This document shows, one piece after another, positions 18,727 through 26,251 of a stretch of DNA of 64,000 nucleotides. Both the position numbers and the translations under genes were made by a program. Origin of the DNA: JAFGBI01 sp964454025 (GTDB lineage Bacteria; Myxococcota_A; Polyangia; Polyangiales; Polyangiaceae); contig CAYVRP010000021.1 in assembly GCA_964454025.1 (NCBI GenBank), positions 1 to 64,000 of the forward strand. Reading direction: 5' to 3'. The stretch's first letter is position 1. Each line of letters starts with the position of its first letter. The notes under the pieces are model-generated. The model was given only the letters and a program-made list of their open reading frames with translations. It was not told the DNA's origin and made no database searches.

Positions 18727-19293
18727 ATGATCGACCGCGACGCTGCTCGGGAGGCCATGGCGGCGTTTCTCCGCGCGCTCGGCCACGACCCTCTGGATCA
18801 CCCCGATCTGCACGGCACCCCCGAGCGGGTGACGGCGGCCTTCGCGGACGAACTGCTCGCCGGCTACGCCACCGATCCGGCGGCGCTCCTGCGCGCCGGC
18901 GCCTGCGCGACGCAGCGTCCGGCGCCCGATGACCTCGTCACCGTGGAGGGAATACAGGTCACGACGGTCTGCCCGCATCACCTCCTACCGGCGTTCGGCG
19001 CGGCGACGGTCGCGTACCTCCCGGGCGCGGCGTGCCTCGGCGTTGGCGTGATCGCCCGTCTGGTCGACGCCTGCGCGCGGCGCCTGATCCTCCAGGAGGT
19101 GCTGGCGCGCACCGTCGTGGACGCCCTCATGGTCCACGCCGGCGCGCGCGGCGCCTACTGCCGCGTCGAGCTGCTGCACACCTGCCTCAGCTGCCGGGGC
19201 GCTCGCGAGCCCAACGCCCGCGTCACGGTGACCGCGCGCGCAGGCGCTCTCGCGAGCCACCACCCTCATCCCGAGGCCCGAACCGAACCGTGA
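18727..19293 (+). CDS. folE: Divergent GTP cyclohydrolase I
   Basis: A FolE-type enzyme that would convert GTP to dihydroneopterin triphosphate, the entry to folate and pterin cofactors. The zinc ligands are retained: C82 and H85 in 'VCPHHLLP' and C153 in 'HTCLSCRG'; the general-base H84 and H151, R111 and Q123-E124 are also present. The normally conserved G-L-S-K segment reads 'LGVGVIAR', so the Ser and Lys that contact substrate are G107 and V108. At 188 residues it is on the short side. The ATG at 18727 follows a GGGGGGAAA ribosome site. It lies 22 bases after merR and overlaps the SDR start (GTGA). A specialised pterin role is possible. Confidence 0.82.
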   Translation: MIDRDAAREAMAAFLRALGHDPLDHPDLHGTPERVTAAFADELLAGYATDPAALLRAGACATQRPAPDDLVTVEGIQVTTVCPHHLLPAFGAATVAYLPGAACLGVGVIARLVDACARRLILQEVLARTVVDALMVHAGARGAYCRVELLHTCLSCRGAREPNARVTVTARAGALASHHPHPEARTEP

Positions 19294-19973
19294 CGCTCGC
19301 CGTGGTCACCGGAGCCAGCCGTGGGATCGGTCGCGCGACCGCCCTTGGCCTCGCCGCGCGGGGCGTCGATCTCGCCCTGGTCGCACGCGACGGCTCCCGG
19401 CTCGCGGACGTCGCCGCCGCCGCCACCGCCGCCGGGGTGCTGGCGCGTCCCTTCCGCTGCGACCTGGCCGACGCCGCGGCCCTGCGCGCCGCCTCCGAGG
19501 CTGTCCGCGCGGAGGTGGGCGATCCCGATCTGTTGATCAACAACGCCGGCATCGCCACCGCCTGCCCGGTCACCGAGCTAACGCCTGAGCAGGTGGATCT
19601 CCACCTCGCCGTCAACCTGCGGGCACCGATGCTCCTCTCGGCCGCCTTCCTCGGCGCGATGCGACGACGCGGGCGCGGCCGCATCCTCCACGTGGCGAGC
19701 ATCGCCGCGACCGTGGGGACTCCGCTGCGCGCCGCCTACAACGCGAGCAAGTGGGGCCTGGTCGGGTTCATGCGCTCGCTCGCCGCCGAGCTCACGGACA
19801 CCGGCGTCGTCACCCTCGCGGTCCTCCCCGGCTCCGTGGACACGGACATGCTGCGCGGTTCCGGCTTCGCGCCGCGCATGACGGCCGAGGCCGTCGCGTG
19901 CACGCTCGTTCATTACGCCCTTGACGCGCCGGCGGCGCACAACGGTGCAGTGATCGAGATGTTCGGCGTGTGA
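19290..19973 (+). CDS. Short-chain dehydrogenase/reductase
   Basis: A classical SDR of 227 residues using NAD(P)H: the cofactor motif 'TGASRGIG' at the N-terminus, 'NNAG' for the central sheet, the catalytic serine in 'VASIAAT', and Y-x-x-x-K in 'YNASK'. 'VARDGSR' after the second strand, with an Arg, suggests NADP(H). Substrate cannot be read from sequence. Because it overlaps folE by four bases, a pterin reductase role (sepiapterin- or dihydromonapterin-reductase-like) is an attractive inference, but a general SDR is equally consistent. The GTG at 19290 gives the standard SDR beginning 'MTLAVVTGASRGIG'. Confidence 0.88.
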   Translation: MTLAVVTGASRGIGRATALGLAARGVDLALVARDGSRLADVAAAATAAGVLARPFRCDLADAAALRAASEAVRAEVGDPDLLINNAGIATACPVTELTPEQVDLHLAVNLRAPMLLSAAFLGAMRRRGRGRILHVASIAATVGTPLRAAYNASKWGLVGFMRSLAAELTDTGVVTLAVLPGSVDTDMLRGSGFAPRMTAEAVACTLVHYALDAPAAHNGAVIEMFGV

Positions 19974-20012
19974 CCGCGGCGGTGGCTCCGGGACCGCCGG
20001 CACGCGCGAGGG

Positions 20013-20095
20013 AAGGGCCCGTCACACCCGCTTCTCTCTACCGTTGCTCCCTTCCGGGCCTGGCGGGGTTCGAGGTGCGCTGTTGACGGACCCGC
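20013..20095 (-). ncRNA. ffs: Signal recognition particle RNA, small bacterial type
   Basis: On the minus strand the sequence contains the SRP apical domain: GCCAGGCCCGGAAGGGAG followed by CAACGG, which is the Ffh-binding asymmetric and symmetric loop with GGAA tetraloop. The flanks pair: GGGTCCGTCA (about 20093-20084) with TGACGGGCCC (about 20024-20015), confirming a closed rod of about 80 nt. It is the 4.5S type without an Alu domain. It starts about 28 bases after the kamA stop on the same strand; CTAGAAG overlapping that stop may serve as its -10 element. Ends are estimated from the stem. Confidence 0.9.
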
Positions 20096-20121
20096 ACGCG
20101 TCCTCACACGCACCGAGCCTT

Positions 20122-21273
20122 CTAGCGCGGCGCCGCGGGGCTGTCCAGGCGCGCCGCGCCGGCCGGGTCGAGGTAGTCGACCACCGCCCCATCGGGCGCG
20201 CGGAAGCGCGTGACGCCATCGCTCGCGGACAGCACGAAGTCGGGCGCCACGGGCACCTTCCCGTGTCCACCGGGCGTGTCCACGACGAACCGCGGGGTGG
20301 CGATGCCGGAGAGCTGCCCCTGGAGCTCCTCCAGCAGCCGGCGCCCCACCTCGACCGGGGTACGCAGGTGCCCGGTGCCGCACACCGGGTCCATCTGCAG
20401 CAAGTAGTACGGCCGGACCCGTTCGCGGACCAGTCCCCGGAAGAGCTCGGCCAGCACCGGCGCCCGGTCGTTCACGCCCCGGAGCAGCACGGTCTGGTTC
20501 ATCACCGGGAACCCCGCGTCAGCGAGCCGCCGGCAGGCCGCTCGCGCTTCGGCGCCGAGCTCGCGCGGGTGGTTGAAGTGCGTCATGACCCACAGCGGCT
20601 GGTACGGGCGCAGCGCGACCAAGAGCTCCTCCGTGACGCGCTGGGGGAGCACGGCCGGCACGCGTGTCGCCAGGCGTATCGTCTCCACGCTCTCGATCCG
20701 GCGCACGCTCGCCACCAAGTCGGCGAGCCGCCGGGTGCTCATCACGAGCGGATCACCCCCGCTGACGATCACGTCCTTCACCTCCGGATGCCGCGCCAGA
20801 TAGGCCAGCGCGGCCGCCCACCGCGCCCGAGGACCCGCGCCGCCACCGCGCCCGACCCAGCGGCGACGGGTGCAGAACCGGCAGTGCCCGGCGCACCGAT
20901 CGGAAACCAGCAACAGCGCGCGGTCGGGGTAGCGGCGGATCAGCCCCGGCGCCACCTCGTGCTCCTCCTCGCCCAGCGGGTCGCGCCGGTCACCGGGCGT
21001 CGGGCTCCACTCCCGAATGTCCGGCACGAACTGCCGCCGGATGGGGCAGCCTGGATCCTGCCGGTCGGCGAGCGACAGTAGGTACGGCGTCACCAGGATC
21101 GGAAACCCGCCGCGCTCCGCGGCCATCGCGCCGGCGCGCTCGCCCGCCGTGAGCGTCAGCGCGCGCTCCAGCCCCGCCGCGCTCCGGATCGCCCGTCGCA
21201 GCTGCCACCGCCAGTCGTCCTCGCCGGGGACCGCGGTCGCCACCACGCGCTCAGGGAGCGGCTGCGCGGTCAA
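20122..21273 (-). CDS. KamA-family radical SAM aminomutase
   Basis: A radical S-adenosylmethionine, PLP-dependent enzyme of the lysine 2,3-aminomutase family. The 4Fe-4S motif is C127-AGH-C131-RF-C134, followed by 'DVIVSGGDPL' for SAM binding, 'RLATRVPAVLP', 'MTHFNHP', 'NQTVLLRGVND' and 'PGGHGKVP' containing the PLP lysine. At 383 residues it is between EpmB (about 340) and catabolic KamA (about 415). It may act on free lysine or on EF-P; no efp or epmA gene is near. The TTG at 21273 follows GGGAGG. It overlaps the upstream isomerase gene by 23 bases, suggesting coupling. Confidence 0.88.
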   Translation of the reverse strand: MTAQPLPERVVATAVPGEDDWRWQLRRAIRSAAGLERALTLTAGERAGAMAAERGGFPILVTPYLLSLADRQDPGCPIRRQFVPDIREWSPTPGDRRDPLGEEEHEVAPGLIRRYPDRALLLVSDRCAGHCRFCTRRRWVGRGGGAGPRARWAAALAYLARHPEVKDVIVSGGDPLVMSTRRLADLVASVRRIESVETIRLATRVPAVLPQRVTEELLVALRPYQPLWVMTHFNHPRELGAEARAACRRLADAGFPVMNQTVLLRGVNDRAPVLAELFRGLVRERVRPYYLLQMDPVCGTGHLRTPVEVGRRLLEELQGQLSGIATPRFVVDTPGGHGKVPVAPDFVLSASDGVTRFRAPDGAVVDYLDPAGAARLDSPAAPR

Positions 21274-22384
21274 CGCCGCTCGCCTCCCGCGCGCTCGGCG
21301 CGACCCCGGGGTTCGCGCTCGCCGCAGGCGCCGCGCTCGGCGCCACGCTCATGCCGGCGAGCGCAGCCTCGTCGATCCGCACCTCGAAGCGCGCGCGGAG
21401 CTCCCGCTCCAGGCGTGCCTCGGCCTCGCGGATCCGCTGCTGGGCGAGGGTGACCCGGATGGTCCGCTCGGCCTCCGCGTAGCTCCGCAGCCCCGCCGCG
21501 TTCCGGGACACCAGTCGCACGACGTAGGCCCGGCCGTCGGCCTCCACGACCTGCGGAAACACGCCCCCGAGGTCCGGGATGGCGAACCCCGCGCGCCGCA
21601 CCGCCTCCGGCACCTCCCCGCCCGGCTCCGCGTCCGTCCCCGGCTCCGTCACGAAGCCGACGTCCCCGAGCAGCCCCTCCGCTTCCTCGCCCGCGGGATC
21701 GCGCCGCAAGGAGTGCTTGCGCACGAGCTCGCCCCAGGCGGTCGGGCTGGCCGCGCGAGCAGCGTCGAGCACCCGCTCCGCCTCGAGCCGGCTCCCGAGC
21801 ACGATGACCGAGAGCCGGCGACGCTCCGGCACGGAGAAGTCGGCGCGGTGCCTGGCGTAATAGGCGCGAACCTCGGCCTCGGGGATCGCCTCCGGTCCGG
21901 GCAGGCTCTCGCGCAGATCGAGCAGCACCAGCTCCCGCAGCACCTGATCGATCCGCGCCCGCACCTCCGGGTCGCGATCCAGACCGCGACGGCGCGCCTC
22001 ACCCGCCAGCAGCTCGACGTCGATCAGCTCGTCGAGCAGCGCGCGGCGCCGCTCGGGCGACTGGTACCGGATCCGCTCGAACCGGTCCATCCGTTCGAGC
22101 GCCGCGACGTAGTCCCCGAGCGTGATCGTTCGATCGCCGACCCGCGCCAGGGTCCGTGCGGCGAGCTCCGGCGGGAGCACCCCGACGCTCGCCGAAGGCG
22201 CCGCCCCGACACCTGCCTCGCTGCGGTTGCCGCATCGGCACCCCGCCGCCCCCGCCAGCGCCAGCACCACCACCGCCCCGCGCGGCGGCCAGCCCCTCGC
22301 GCCGGGGCGCGAGGGACGCGTCCGCTCGGGAACGTCCGCCCGCGTCTGCTCCGCCGTCGATCGCCGTCGAATCACCGAGATCAC
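21251..22384 (-). CDS. Lipoprotein peptidyl-prolyl isomerase, SurA/PpiC-like
   Basis: An exported parvulin-type chaperone/isomerase. A hydrophobic stretch ending in 'ALAGAAGC' gives a probable lipidated cysteine. Next comes an Ala/Ser-rich linker, a SurA-N-like helical region ('RALLDELIDVELLAGEA', 'YYARHRADFSVPERR'), and a parvulin domain ('VIVLGSRLEAERVLDA', 'GLLGDVGFVTEPG', 'GGVFPQVVEADGRAYVVRL') with a helical return segment. It probably helps fold outer-membrane or periplasmic proteins. The start is uncertain: GTG codons exist at 22435, 22384 and 22375, none with a clear ribosome site; 22384 is used because 22435 overlaps the divergent pyrH start. Confidence 0.8.
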   Translation of the reverse strand: MISVIRRRSTAEQTRADVPERTRPSRPGARGWPPRGAVVVLALAGAAGCRCGNRSEAGVGAAPSASVGVLPPELAARTLARVGDRTITLGDYVAALERMDRFERIRYQSPERRRALLDELIDVELLAGEARRRGLDRDPEVRARIDQVLRELVLLDLRESLPGPEAIPEAEVRAYYARHRADFSVPERRRLSVIVLGSRLEAERVLDAARAASPTAWGELVRKHSLRRDPAGEEAEGLLGDVGFVTEPGTDAEPGGEVPEAVRRAGFAIPDLGGVFPQVVEADGRAYVVRLVSRNAAGLRSYAEAERTIRVTLAQQRIREAEARLERELRARFEVRIDEAALAGMSVAPSAAPAASANPGVAPSAREASGVDRAAAP

Positions 22385-22427
22385 CGTCGATTGCGCCGCC
22401 GCGGACGCCGGGCTACGCCTCGAGCCC

Positions 22428-23165
22428 GTGACCACCGCAAGCGCCTCCAGTCTCCACTACAAGCGCGTCGTCATCAAGTTGAGCGGAGAGGCTCTGGCGG
22501 GCCCGGACGGGGGCTCCGGGATCGACACCGGGGTGCTGAAGGCCACCGCTGCCGAGCTCGCGGAGGTCCACGCTACGGGCGTGCAAATCGGAATCGTGGT
22601 CGGTGGAGGCAACATCTTCCGGGGCCTGCGCGGCGCCAGCGAGGGAATGGACCGCGCCCAGAGCGACTACATGGGGATGCTGGCGACGATCATCAACTCC
22701 CTCGCCCTCCAGGATGCCCTGGAGCGCTGCGGCGTCGCCACGCGGGTCATGACCGCGATCGAGATCAACAACGTCGCCGAGCCGTACATCCGACGCCGCG
22801 CCATCCGCCACCTCGAGCGGGGTCACGCCGTCGTTTTCGCCGCGGGGACCGGCAATCCGTATTTCTCCACGGACACCGCGGCCGCCCTGCGCGCCATGGA
22901 GATCCGCGCCGACGCCCTCTTCAAGGCCACCAAGGTAGAGGGCATCTTCGATCGCGACCCGCTCCGGTTCCCGGACGCCCAGCTGCTCGAGCGTGTCACC
23001 TTCGATCGGTTCCTCGCCGATCACCTCGGGGTGATGGACTCGACCGCGGTGACGCTCTGCCGCGAGCATGGCCTGCCCGTCCGCGTCTTCAAGATGGCGC
23101 GCGGCAACATCAAGCGCGTCTGCCTCGGCGAAACCGTGGGCACCATCGTCTCCCAGCAGCCCTGA
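22428..23165 (+). CDS. pyrH: Uridylate kinase
   Basis: Bacterial UMP kinase, which phosphorylates UMP to UDP as a hexamer under UTP inhibition and GTP activation. The amino-acid-kinase fold motifs are clear: 'YKRVVIKLSGEALAG', 'IGIVVGGGNIFRG', 'MGMLATIINSLALQDALE', 'VVFAAGTGNPYFSTDTAAALRA' (split around the substrate site) and 'FKATKVEGIFDRDP'. At 245 residues it is of typical length. The GTG at 22428 is chosen as the start closest to the conserved beginning. In many bacteria pyrH follows tsf; here it is divergent from the isomerase gene and followed by ccmF after about 190 bases. Confidence 0.95.
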   Translation: MTTASASSLHYKRVVIKLSGEALAGPDGGSGIDTGVLKATAAELAEVHATGVQIGIVVGGGNIFRGLRGASEGMDRAQSDYMGMLATIINSLALQDALERCGVATRVMTAIEINNVAEPYIRRRAIRHLERGHAVVFAAGTGNPYFSTDTAAALRAMEIRADALFKATKVEGIFDRDPLRFPDAQLLERVTFDRFLADHLGVMDSTAVTLCREHGLPVRVFKMARGNIKRVCLGETVGTIVSQQP

Positions 23166-23314
23166 ACGGGACCCCTCGGCACCGCCGCGCCCTCCGCCGC
23201 GGCCCGCTGGGGAGGGGACCTGGCGCCGGGGAAAGCGCCGTCGTGACCTGCCGGTCGCTGCGAGGCCGCCGCCGGGAGCTCCCCCGCGCAGCTCGCCAGA
23301 CGGCCCGCTTTCGC

Positions 23315-23320
23315 TATATT
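23315..23320 (+). promoter_or_regulatory. Possible -10 box of the ccmF operon
   Basis: TATATT, one mismatch from consensus, stands out in GC-rich sequence 38 bases before the TTG chosen for ccmF. No convincing -35 element is present at 16-18 bases. The rest of the pyrH-ccmF interval shows no other feature. Confidence 0.3.
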
Positions 23321-23357
23321 GCCACTCCTCCGCCCCGTCCGCCGAGACCGAGGTAGC

Positions 23358-25592
23358 TTGCCGGAATCGTCGTTGCCCCTCCTCGGAGGCGCCCCGCCAT
23401 CGCTCGCCGACTTCGGCACGGCGGTCCTGTACGCGATCCTCCTGCTCGCGGCCTACACCTGCGCCCTCGCGGTGCGCGCGGCCGGCGGGCGCCCGCACCT
23501 GCTCGCCGCCGCCCGCCTCGGCGCCTACGCCACCACGGCCACGGTCCTCCTCGGGGTCCTGCTCCTGAGCTACGCCTTCGCGAGCCACGACTTCGGCATT
23601 CGCTACGTCGCGCGCTACAGCGATCGCGCGACCCCCTGGATCTACCTGCTCACCGCGCTTTGGGGTGGCCAGGACGGGTCCCTCCTCTGGTGGCTCCTGC
23701 TGACCAGCATCGCGGTCGCGGTCGCGGTGCGCTGGCTCTCCGGACGCTACCGCCAGCTCCAGCCCTGGGTCATCGCGACCCTGATGCTGGTGGTGGGTTT
23801 CTTCGGCGTCTTGATGGTCTTCGCCGCCAACCCGTTCCAGACCTTCGCTACCGGTCCACGCCCGGACGGCGAGGGACTCAACGCCCTGCTGCGCAACCCC
23901 TGGATGATCCTGCACCCGCCGGCGCTCTACGCGGGCTTCGTGACCTGCGTCGTGCCCTTCGCCTTCGCGGTCGCCGCGCTGGTGACGGGCCGTCTCGACA
24001 ACGAGTGGATCGTGGCCGTTCGGAAATGGATGCTGGCCGCCTGGATCCTGCTCACGATCGGCAACGTCCTGGGGATGGTCTGGGCCTACGAGGAGCTCGG
24101 CTGGGGCGGCAAGTGGGGTTGGGATCCGGTAGAGAACGCCTCGCTTCTGCCCTGGTTGACGGCCAGCGCCTACCTCCACTCCACCATGATTCAGGAGCGG
24201 CGCGAGCTCTTCAAGGTCTGGAACGTATTGCTGATCACCACTACCTTCTTCCTGACCATCCTCGGAACGTTCCTCACCCGCTCGGGCCTGATCGCCAGCG
24301 TCCACTCCTTCGCGCAATCGAGCCTCGGGACCTACTTCCTGTGGTTCATGGCCCTCATCGCCGCCACCACCGCCGGGCTGGTGATCTGGCGCTGGCCGCT
24401 CCTGCGCACCCGCGCCCGCGTCGAGTCGCTGCTCAGCCGCGAGTCGACCTTCGTCCTCAACAACTGGGCGTTGCTGGCGGTCATGCTGTTCGTCCTCGTC
24501 TCCACGCTGTTCCCGCTCCTGGCGGAGAAGACGACGGGCGAGAAGCTGCTCCTCGGAGCCCCGCATTTCAACCTCTGGGTGCCCCCCATCGGGCTGGTCG
24601 TGTTTGCCCTGATGGGGCTCGCCCCGCTCTTCGGCTGGCGGAAGACCAGCCCCGAGTCGCTCCGCGCGGCCTTCACCTGGCCGCTCTTGGCCCTCGGGGG
24701 CGGAGCTCTGACGCACCTCGCGCTCGGTCATCTCGTGGGACTGCCTGCGTTGACCCTGTCCGATGCGCCGTTCCCGGGTCCGTTCGGGGCGTTCATGCGG
24801 TACGTGAGCGCCACCTACCCGCTCCTCACGGTCGCGCTCGCCGCCTTCAACACGGCGGTGATCATCCAGGAATTCCACCGGGGGCTGCGCGTGCGCCGTG
24901 CGGCGACCGCGAGCCGCGACGACCGCGAGCCGTGGCCTGTGTCACTCGTGCGCCTGGTCGAGCGAAACCGGCGTCGCTACGGAGGCTACGTCGTCCACCT
25001 CGGCGTCACCCTGGCCTTCCTGGGCTTCGCCGGTGAGTCCTGGTCCATTCACCGCGAGGTCACCCTCCTCCCCGGCGAAGCGACGACCCTCGCCGGCTAC
25101 TCATTCCGCTACGATGGCAGTCATCCCTGCCCCGGCTCCCCGCGCTGCTCCGCCGCGCAGCAGGCCGATCGCGAGAAGCGCATGCTCTTCGCCCCGCTGG
25201 AGCTCACGCGCCGTGATCGCCGAATCGGTACTCTCACGCCCGCGCGCTACTTCTACGCCCGCGAATCGACCACCGAGGTGAGTCTCTGGCGTGGGCTGCG
25301 GCAGGACGTGTACGTCGCGCTGCTGGCGGTGGAGCCCGGCACGGACCGAGCCACCTTCGGACTGCATCTCAACCCCCTGGTCGCGTGGGTCTGGGCCGGT
25401 GCTGCCGTCATGCTCCTCGGCGCGATGGTTTCTCTCTGGCCGGAGGCCGACCACCGGCGCCTGGGCCCCTGGGCCGCCATCCGGACCGCGACGTCCGTGA
25501 CGACCGTGCTCCTGCTCTCCTTCGGGGTGGCGCTGGGGCCTCGGCCCGGCCTGTCGCCTCCGATCATCGCTCGTGTCGCTGGCGCTCCATGA
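23358..25592 (+). CDS. ccmF: CcmF-like cytochrome c haem lyase subunit
   Basis: A large polytopic inner-membrane protein of the CcmF/CcsA haem-handling superfamily, which attaches haem to apocytochrome c in the periplasm. It has about 14 hydrophobic segments and the WWD signature, 'WGGKWGWDPVENASLLPW'. Conserved His residues flank it ('ILHPPALY', 'AYLHSTMIQ'). The C-terminal periplasmic loop carries 'GYVVHLGVTLAFLGFAG' and a CPGSPRC pair. A TTG at 23358, behind GAGGT, is used; a TTG at 23319 is possible but coincides with the putative -10 box. The next two genes overlap it and each other by four bases, indicating one operon. Confidence 0.9.
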   Translation: MPESSLPLLGGAPPSLADFGTAVLYAILLLAAYTCALAVRAAGGRPHLLAAARLGAYATTATVLLGVLLLSYAFASHDFGIRYVARYSDRATPWIYLLTALWGGQDGSLLWWLLLTSIAVAVAVRWLSGRYRQLQPWVIATLMLVVGFFGVLMVFAANPFQTFATGPRPDGEGLNALLRNPWMILHPPALYAGFVTCVVPFAFAVAALVTGRLDNEWIVAVRKWMLAAWILLTIGNVLGMVWAYEELGWGGKWGWDPVENASLLPWLTASAYLHSTMIQERRELFKVWNVLLITTTFFLTILGTFLTRSGLIASVHSFAQSSLGTYFLWFMALIAATTAGLVIWRWPLLRTRARVESLLSRESTFVLNNWALLAVMLFVLVSTLFPLLAEKTTGEKLLLGAPHFNLWVPPIGLVVFALMGLAPLFGWRKTSPESLRAAFTWPLLALGGGALTHLALGHLVGLPALTLSDAPFPGPFGAFMRYVSATYPLLTVALAAFNTAVIIQEFHRGLRVRRAATASRDDREPWPVSLVRLVERNRRRYGGYVVHLGVTLAFLGFAGESWSIHREVTLLPGEATTLAGYSFRYDGSHPCPGSPRCSAAQQADREKRMLFAPLELTRRDRRIGTLTPARYFYARESTTEVSLWRGLRQDVYVALLAVEPGTDRATFGLHLNPLVAWVWAGAAVMLLGAMVSLWPEADHRRLGPWAAIRTATSVTTVLLLSFGVALGPRPGLSPPIIARVAGAP

Positions 25593-26251
25593 CCGATCGA
25601 GCCGTCTCCAGACTCGTCCGTGCCTGGCACCGGGTGCCGCTCAGCGCCTGGCGCGTCCTGAGTGCGGCTGCCGGCGCGGGCGCCGCGCTCACGCTGGGGT
25701 TGCCTGCGACGCTGCTCGCCCTGGCGGGGCTGGCGCTCACGGGCGCGGTCTTCCTGGCCTACTCGAGCCTGGTGGCCCTCGCCGGTGACGCCGAGCTGAC
25801 GCTGGAGGAGGCGCTCACGCTGGTCGGACCCTCGGCGGAAGAGGAGAAAAAGCGCTCGATCCTGCGCGCCCTCAAGGACCTCGAGTACGAGCTCGCGGTG
25901 GGCAAGATCTCCCCCGAGGATCACGCCGCACTGAGCGCCCGCTACCGCGAGGAGGCGCGCGGTCTCCTCCAGCTCGTCAGCCAGCTCCAGGCCGACCAGG
26001 TCGCGCGGGCCGAGCGCCGGATCCGCGAGTACCTCCGCGAGGCAGGCGCCTTGACCGTGCCGGAGCCGACCACCGGCGCGGCGCCGGGGACGCCGGCCGT
26101 TGCCATGCCGCCAGGGCGTGGGCACGGCCGACGGCCCCGCTGCCCCGCATGCGAGCGTCGGAACGCTCGTAACGCCCGCTTCTGCAGCGCCTGCGGCGCG
26201 CCGCTAGCGCCCGCGCCCTCCATACCGACCCCGAAGGACCGCAAGGTGTGA
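25589..26251 (+). CDS. Membrane-anchored zinc-ribbon protein of the ccmF operon
   Basis: A 220-residue protein with a membrane hairpin near the N-terminus (about 20-65), a helical cytoplasmic segment ('EEEKKRSILRALKDLEYEL', 'GKISPEDHAALSARYREEA') and a C-terminal zinc ribbon, C-P-A-C then C-S-A-C. The helical segment is similar to the post-membrane region of CcmI/CycH-type assembly proteins ('ALKDLExE..GKIS.ED'), which bind apocytochrome c. The ATG at 25589 overlaps the ccmF stop (ATGA). A role in cytochrome c maturation is inferred from this similarity and from the operon; the zinc ribbon is not part of standard CcmI. Confidence 0.8.
   Translation: MTDRAVSRLVRAWHRVPLSAWRVLSAAAGAGAALTLGLPATLLALAGLALTGAVFLAYSSLVALAGDAELTLEEALTLVGPSAEEEKKRSILRALKDLEYELAVGKISPEDHAALSARYREEARGLLQLVSQLQADQVARAERRIREYLREAGALTVPEPTTGAAPGTPAVAMPPGRGHGRRPRCPACERRNARNARFCSACGAPLAPAPSIPTPKDRKV

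Noticed and set aside
22413..24878. 821-codon open frame on the minus strand
   Set aside because: Antisense to pyrH and ccmF, whose families are certain; the translation is low-complexity Glu/Gly/Arg-rich.
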